A DNA stretch of 64,000 nt from Carallia brachiata (taxonomy: Eukaryota; Streptophyta; Magnoliopsida; Malpighiales; Rhizophoraceae): positions 1,125,860 through 1,189,859 of the forward strand of contig JADCRB010000080.1 of NCBI GenBank assembly GCA_021464245.1. The letters are read 5' to 3'. Positions 57,630 through 64,000 of this stretch are shown piece after piece (positions within the stretch are counted from its first letter, which is position 1; every line of letters begins with the position of its first letter). The notes below the pieces were generated by a model, which searched no databases, was not told the DNA's origin, and worked only from the letters and a program-made list of their open reading frames with translations. The position numbers and the translations under genes were made by a program.

Positions 57630-57658
57630 AAAGAGAAGAAGAAGAAGAAGAAGAAGAT
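57630..57658. repeat. (GAA)n microsatellite
   Basis: An uninterrupted run of about eight AGA/GAA units following an A homopolymer. Confidence 0.85.
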
Positions 57659-59379
57659 AGGCAGAGGCAAGGGGCATCCATAATTGAAGCAGCTTAGCAG
57701 CAGGATTCTTTCACATTTAGGGGTCTTACGTTGTGTGTATGCGATTAAATATTGAATCAAGCACCAACCGCTTCATGTATGTCATAATGTCAATGTTCAT
57801 TTATAGTGGAGGTGGGTTGATAACCAAAACATTCCTAAAGGGCATCAACAAGAAGTCAACAGACAAGTTATCAACTTTTTAATTGCTAATGCAATTAAAC
57901 ATTTCTTTCTTTTTTTCTTTTTATTTTTCAAAAAAAAAATTACAGTTATGTTAGTTATTACATATATAAGTCAAGACCAAGAATCAGTTATTGATACCCT
58001 CGTTCAACCTGTCTCATAACGAGGACTTTCTACTCGAGGATTGTTGATCTTAAATGTGCATTCTCCACACTTATTTTTAATGTTAACAATTATGTAATTC
58101 GACATTATTTCTTCACATAAATCTTCATTTATTTGAAAGTATACGACAATGAAATAATTTAAATTTAAACTAATACAGGAGAAATTATACTGAATCACGA
58201 TTAAACTTCCACCCTAAGTCAATACAATATAACTTTAAAATATTACCTTACCTAGATATGATAGTTGCCATTGATGCTTCAACAATCAACTCGCCAAAGA
58301 GTTTACGAGGGAGTTTGCATTGGCTGTTGCATTCCACGGCTCCAAATCGTGGATTCAAACTACAATAAAGGTAGTGTTCTGCAAGGAAGCATCCGGACAA
58401 ATTGGTTTCATGTTTGGTGGAATCGGGTTGATTTTTTGAGGAAATTTTTTTTAATTTTTTTTTAGTGTCTACTATATAAAATCTACACTTTAAAATTTAG
58501 AATAATATTTATCTATTTTTAATTTTTGTAATTTTTTATTTCATATTTTTTCAATACAATTACAAAAAAAATAAAAAAAGCAATTACATTTTTTAAAAGT
58601 GTTCAAACACCCAATCTGAATGCCAATCTTCGCTCTTCAAACTATCAAAATAAGTCCTCAACTTGTACTTTGTAGGCCTGAAAATGCTGTACATGCAGCT
58701 AACACTACACGTAGTTGAGGATTTGTGCTAAAACTTTTTGTTGAGGCTACACCCACCCAATCCGGATTCAAATGTATAGTACTTTAAAGAATGTTTTAGT
58801 TTGATCCAATAATGCCATGCAAAAATGAAAATGAATAATTTTGGACCTAACTAGATTACGGAATTGGACTACTATTTTTTAAAATAAAGGACTCATTTTT
58901 TTTAGTGTCATTAAATGACCCAACAAAATCACTTAAGTAGTTATCTGTAATACAATAAGTAAGAAATGTTTTGTAACTGTATTAACAAAATGTGCAACAA
59001 AAATAAGAAAAAAAATCATCATTTTTTTATTACATATTTATCATTATTATTACAGACAATAATCATAAAAATTCTTCATATTATTAACATTTATCTTTTT
59101 TTTTTCTTTTTTGGAGAGATGAAGGAGTCTATCTTAAAAATTCACAACAAACAGAAAGACGATAATTTTTGGGCCAAAAAGGAGTTAGAAGTCCAAGCTT
59201 GGGCGTGACACAGCGGATCTAAGAGAATTTTTTCATCCAAACCGTTCGTATTATTGGAAAAAAGTTCAATACACCCTAACATAACCATTCCACACACCAC
59301 CTTTTTTTTCAAGACAAAAAAATATATATTTGTTTAGCCGTCCACTCGAATCCAATGGGCTGAGGTGTCAGTCTTGGCA

Positions 59380-59381
<2 letters not shown>

Positions 59382-59414
<33 letters not shown>
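59382..59414. repeat. (AT)n microsatellite
   Basis: About 16 perfect AT dinucleotides in AT-rich intergenic DNA, followed by a T run. Confidence 0.9.
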
Positions 59415-59430
<16 letters not shown>

Positions 59431-60185
59431 TGTTGGTCATGCGTCATTATAAGACCGTGAGTCTATTGTTTTTTTTTTTTTTTTCATTCAACCTTTCTTA
59501 CATAATAAATTTATTATTTAAATATTATTAACTTTATATGGAATTCCTCTTGCATTTAGATGTCATTTTAACGGGTCTTAAATTACTATTACTAGTCCAC
59601 TTTGGATTCTTTAATCGCTCACATGCAACAAATTCGTTTATTTTATTAAAATGGAGTTGACATGGAAACTTTAGTTGATATGAGGACAGAATAATCGGAT
59701 TACCGACTAAAATATTACCAACCGGTTCCTCTGTTTGTTGTTGTTGTTTCCTGCCGTTCCTCGAACACATAACCTTAACAAATGTCACGACTGCAGAATA
59801 TGCATTGCCGTGAAGGCAATCAGTCGATGGGATTACGAAGTGACACTTCAATGATAATTTGATATATTATTTTCAACATTAATTTGTATTTAAGTTTCTA
59901 AGTCATGATTTTTATTTACATAGAGATATCTAATGTAGGTGTAGTGTATAAATTTAAAATTTATTAATAATATAATTAAATATGAAAGACTTGTTTTAAA
60001 CCTAATAGTATTATGATAGTGGGTCTTCCATTTAAAAGAAATTGAATGAAAAAATTAATAATTTAAAAATTAATCTCAATTTATAAATCTAATAACTATT
60101 ATACCCACAATAATTACTTATTGATGGTTCAAAGGATGGGCCTATGGATTACTTAATGTATATATTTCATTTTGCTTTGATAAAA

Positions 60186-60682
60186 CGAAATATCAATATT
60201 TTTAATTTTAAACTTTTAAATTTTTTTACGTTTGAATTCTAAACATTTTTAACATTTCATTTGAGTTATAAAATTTTTGATTTCATAATACATCAGTCCT
60301 TTAACTTATAAAAAGTAGTCAATCGATTAATAAATGAGTTTAACTTAATAAAAATTATTTTTAAAAAGTTAAATATATGAATTAAATATTTTTTTATTAA
60401 CAAAATATGAACATTAAATATTTTTTTAATTAATAAATATACGAATTAAATAATAACATGCATATTTTTGATAAAAAAATATTCAATTATATATTTAATC
60501 TTTTTTTAAATAATTTTTTGTAAAGTTAAATCATTTTTTAATAAATTGATCACTTTTACTAAATAAGAGACTGATTTTGTAGAAAATTAAAAAATTTAGA
60601 ATACAAATAAAATGTCAAAAATATTTAAAATTTAAATATAAAAAAACTTAAAAATTTAGAATTAAAAATACTGATATCTCCG
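60186..60682. mobile_element. MITE with long terminal inverted repeats, copy 2
   Basis: Same family as 4324-4825. The left end CGAAATATCAATATTTTT pairs with the reverse complement of the right end, CGGAGATATCAGTATTTTT, and the inner arms share 'acatttcatttgagt' and 'taaattgatcacttttact' with copy 1 in matching order. No convincing 9-bp target duplication remains (only TAAA matches), so this copy is older or its ends have drifted. It has no ORF. It lies just upstream of the YqgF-like gene promoter. Confidence 0.75.
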
Positions 60683-60779
60683 TAAATCGGTCAAATCTCA
60701 TATTTCTTGTGATCCAAGCTCAAAACGGTGCGTATCGGAGAGGGAAACAAGTGCAGAAACCATTCTGAAACTCTTTGTT

Positions 60780-61085
60780 TCTCTCCTTCCTCGTTTCCGC
60801 AATTATTTCAGCTTCAGCCTTCAGCCTTCAGCCCGACTGTCTGTGGACGTTGTCAAAGCTAAAAAGGTTCAATCTCTCTCTCAATCTCTCTCTCCATCTC
60901 TTTGTCTCTGTTTCCTATATTTGTTTGTAAATTGCTTGATGGTTTTGCTAAAATGTGCTAATTCACCAACCTGTTTGCGAAAATGTCGCAGTGAAGTTGA
61001 GAGAAGGAAAGCCAGCCAGCCAGGGGCTTAGACCCACTAAAGTTTCGGCCTTTTCAATCTCCGTTTCCATTCATCAAAAAGAAAG
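60780..61085 (+). other. 5' UTR exons of the YqgF-like gene
   Basis: A first leader exon can end at 60866 (AAAAAG/GTTCAA), and a second at 60992-61085 is bounded by GTCGCAG and AAAG/GTGGG. Joined to 61377, the leader has an in-frame TAG and no ATG, so it looks untranslated. Confidence 0.5.
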
Positions 61086-61376
61086 GTGGGATTTTTTTTT
61101 TTTAGTCTTGGCATTTTCTTTTTTTTTTTTCTATATGTAATGGAATAACTCTCCTTATCCTTATAAACCTCATTATTCTCTTCCAAGGTTAGAATTTAAA
61201 TTATCGTGTCCGTCTAAGTGTAAGTTCTAATCATTAGAGCGTCTCTGTGTCTTTGACGGGCAGCTGTCTTGGCATTTTCTATGAAAAATGAGGCAGCTTT
61301 CCGAGTCAGCAAGAGTCAAGAATTAAAACTGCGATCTATTTTTTTTCCTTTAATTTTTGTTTTTGATTATTGATAG

Positions 61377-63240
61377 ATGATGAAATATGTGAAGCCGTTG
61401 GCATTGTTCCATGACTTACTGAAGTCAAAAGCATTAGAAAGAGGGCGGTTACTGGGCTTGGATGTTGGTGATAAGTATGTGGGGCTGTCCGTTTCTGACC
61501 CAAATAACAAGATCGCATGTCCTTTAAGGTACTTTGTGAGATCACATGTTACTTCCAGTTTAGTTAGTGTTTTTGATTGATGTCTATTTTCATGTTTATA
61601 CTTTATATAGCTGTTGAGAATAAAAGAGTTTTTTTTTTTTGTTGGTGTGTGTTCTGGATTTTGAACTGTCATTTTGTTCATGCAGTGTTCTGTTGAGGAA
61701 GAAATCAAACATTGGTTTGATGGCTACTGATTTCCAAAGTCTGGTGAGTTTCAGGTTATTTTCAGTTTCCTTTCTTTTGAGTTCAGCCATAATGACGTTG
61801 TAAGCCATTAATTTCCATTGCAACCAAGTGACCGACGAATTCTTCAGTCTGAAAGGATTGTTTGATGCTAACACTTCATCCATGTGCGGGATACCATTGC
61901 TGTAGCAATTTGATTCTTCAAATTGTACATGCCTGCTTTTTTCTTTTTTGACCCTTTTTCCTGGCTTCCATGCCAAGGATGGGTTATTCTGTGTCACCAA
62001 TGCTCAGTCTGAATCTTCTGCTTATCTTTGGGTTTTATCATTTGCATCATCTGTGTTGGAAACTTACATTGTCAAGAAAAGCACATTAAACATTTTGTCT
62101 TCTCTAATTAATGTTCATGGCTAAATGTGACAACCTCATTTTGTAAGGGCATATTTAGTAGTCAAACATTTATGCCCACTTCTGCATACTATGATCTGGA
62201 TTCTGGGCTCAGCAAAGATTTTGCCATTTTTGTTTATAGCTGGTTTAAGCCATAAGACACTTGTTTCTGTGAAGCTAGAACACTTGTGGTGTAGGTCTGC
62301 TTTTGAACATTGAGCCTTCTCTGGTCTTGAAACTCAGTTATATCAGTTTCTCTTGTTTTGCTTGCATGCAGATCTCTGAACTTTCCTTGGCAGGTTTTGT
62401 TGTTGGCATCCTTTGCGATAGGCAACGAATCTCTCCTGATGTGCGTTTCCATCCCTTTTGCCATCAAGGGTTCTATCATTCACTTCCTGCTCACAATTTG
62501 TTCTCTTTCTTGGCTAGGCCATGCCAGTGAAGCTTTTCATTGATGACCTCTGTAAAACCGGGCAACTCGAAGGCGTAAAATACACATATTGGAATGAGTC
62601 TTTTACATCAAAGGTAGACACCTGTAGTTAATTTTAAACTTCTATTTTCCATGCAGTTTAATGCTTTCAACATGGAAAACTCTAGATACAGAGACCTGCT
62701 TAACTATTCACCTTATTAGCTGATGAATACAAAGTAAGATCTTCAATTTCTCAATTGGCAAAAACTATTAAATTTCATCTTGCTACAGGGTAAAATGACA
62801 CTCTTAAAAAGAGCTGGTTGTAGCCTTATATTACCCAATGTATTCCTGTGCCCACTTTATGACTTCATACCCCTGATCTCCAAAAAAATAAATGGAAAAA
62901 AAAGGGATGGCATTTTGAAGTTTTATGTACAAGATAAAGGCTCACAGTCTATAATATTGACAGAGTGTGGAATTACTGTTAAAGCCTTTGAATATTCAAC
63001 CAGTTGCAGAAAAAACTATGTTGGACAAGTTTGCTGCAGTTGGGATACTTCAGGTATAATTCTAATCCATCCCTTGCATATTTTCATTAGCACGTTGTCC
63101 CTCAACCTTTCTTATGGTTGCCAGGTTAATTACCAGTTTCCGTTTTGAAATTTAGAGTTATATTTACCAGCATGCTGCATTGATGGCAGGGGTACCTAGA
63201 TTTTGCAAACAAGAAGGTGAAGGAAGAGTTATCAGAATGA
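61377..63240 (+). CDS. RuvX/YqgF-family RNase H-fold protein
   Basis: A nuclear gene for a protein related to bacterial YqgF/RuvX (putative Holliday-junction resolvase; 16S rRNA 5'-end maturation in E. coli). Arabidopsis has a small homologue of this kind. Exons 61377-61528, 61686-61743, 62372-62440, 62518-62613, 62964-63053 and 63190-63240 join in phase to 171 aa, near the bacterial length. Family motifs: LGLDVGDKYVGLSVSD (first catalytic Asp), ISELSLAGFVVGIL, WNESFTS in place of bacterial DERLT, and DKFAAVGILQGYLDF with the last Asp. All three acidic positions seem kept. No N-terminal targeting extension is present from this start, and the upstream leader is closed by a stop. Substrate and compartment are unknown. 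Confidence 0.9.
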
Positions 63241-64000
63241 ACTGAATATTTACCGTGCACAGATGGAAGATTGTATTGATACCTGACTCCTAAATCTCAA
63301 ATGGAAGATTGTGTTGTGAAAACGGAGCATGAATGTAACTTGTTTACTTAATTAATTTCTGTTCTTGTTAATATGGGAGGGATAAGATAAAAGTTTCCTT
63401 TATGCAACATGAGAATTTTTATTTTACTGCTGCCATGCCTATTACAGTCACTTGTAATTGGCAGTCAAGGAGGCCTTTCCCCAAATTTATAAATTTTTTG
63501 TCAAAATGAGTGCTGCCAATTTACTGGCCATGGCTGAATTTTTAAGATTTATAGTCATAAAATAAAAAAAATTGTATTGTTGTTTACATGTTGGAACATT
63601 TCCCCTAGTTCTGCTTGGGGTCTGTCTTCTTTTTTCTATGTCTGGGTGAAACTAGCAAATGGCAAAGCCAAAATCCAGAGAAAAGTCAAGTCTTCTCTCA
63701 TGGTTTCATTTATCTACGAACTTCCTTTACTTTATTCTCAAAAATTTAAAATTTTGATATCTTTTCAAAAGATTTTGTGACAATGATTATAGAAATTTGC
63801 TTTGAAATTTTTTAAAGAGTTTCATTATGTAAGTTAAAAAAGTACAAGTAACATATAATTAATACAATTTAATAATTTATTTGTTTTTTAAATTATAAAT
63901 TATATAACAATTTATATTTTTTAATTTACGTAATTTACACTATTATTAAGTATTTTCGTTTGTTAGAAACATTTAAAATTACTTCGTCTTGTAGTTAAAT
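63241..64000. other. YqgF-like 3' UTR and AT-rich flank
   Basis: The first 200-300 bases are probably 3' UTR; the remainder is AT-rich and without a recognised gene. Confidence 0.5.

Larger units (their letters stand above)
54980..60185. other. BSK 5' region and long AT-rich intergenic DNA
   Basis: About 54980-56030 is GC-moderate and probably holds the BSK 5' UTR (with an intron) and promoter; a CA-rich microsatellite lies at 55685-55712. From 56100 on the sequence is AT-rich without a recognised gene. It includes an AGA trinucleotide run at 57632-57657 and a perfect AT run at 59382-59413. Scattered short ORFs show no family resemblance. Confidence 0.5.

Noticed and set aside
59382..59414. 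CRISPR-like or origin-like regular repeat
   Set aside because: It is a plain AT dinucleotide microsatellite without spacers.
61377..63240. YqgF-like gene as bacterial contamination or recent transfer
   Set aside because: It has five coding introns with proper phases and plant base composition, and plants are known to carry such a gene.

Overview
This is a nuclear genomic segment from a flowering plant, most likely a eudicot. It has intron-rich genes with GT-AG junctions, long AT-rich intergenic DNA full of short non-autonomous repeats, a plant-type tRNA-Asp, and plant-specific families: KIN-14 kinesin with a CH domain, brassinosteroid-signalling kinase, plant-type glutamate-cysteine ligase, and a BAH/TFIIS protein. 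The species cannot be fixed from sequence alone.

Layout: 1-7.4 kb, intergenic DNA with one complete MITE that has long terminal inverted repeats and a 9-bp target duplication. 7.4-14.7 kb (-), KIN-14 kinesin (CH domain, coiled coil, motor) with an AT-AC U12-type intron. 14.7-19.4 kb, repeats. 19.4-24.0 kb (+), mitochondrial carrier with a long N-terminal extension. 25.4 kb (+), tRNA-Asp(GUC). 27.8-31.8 kb (-), BAH/TFIIS-M/zinc-ribbon protein resembling Arabidopsis AIPP3/BDT1. 33.1-34.5 kb (-), Rpr2/Rpp21-type zinc-ribbon gene with frameshifts. 35.7-36.1 kb (+), relic of a HAD phosphatase. 37.5-43.6 kb (+), glutamate-cysteine ligase (GSH1) behind a tandemly duplicated promoter. 46.0-48.2 kb (+), beta-tubulin. 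50.6-55.0 kb (-), BSK pseudokinase with TPRs. 55-60.7 kb, intergenic with a second copy of the long-TIR MITE. 60.8-63.2 kb (+), RuvX/YqgF-like RNase H-fold protein.

The genes are unrelated single-copy housekeeping or signalling loci, not a functional cluster. I find no evidence for a novel multi-gene system. As I remember the Arabidopsis locus numbers, the gene order mixes neighbours from two Arabidopsis regions (BSK8/Rpr2/CH-kinesin on chr5; AIPP3/PYRP2 and GSH1/BAH on chr4), which suggests an ancestral block that later fractionated.

I joined the exons by hand. Exon phases agree throughout for the carrier, BAH gene, tubulin, BSK and YqgF genes. Three other genes (kinesin, Rpr2-like, GSH1) each carry one or more single-base indels, mostly in short homopolymers, that break an otherwise conserved C-terminus. 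Either the consensus here has residual homopolymer errors or these genes are really altered. This is the most important caveat for anyone using the window. Other notable observations are the duplicated GSH1 promoter, the U12 AT-AC intron in the kinesin motor domain, three evenly spaced G-boxes upstream of the BAH gene, and a tandem Cys-Cys-Trp repeat in the BSK N-terminus.
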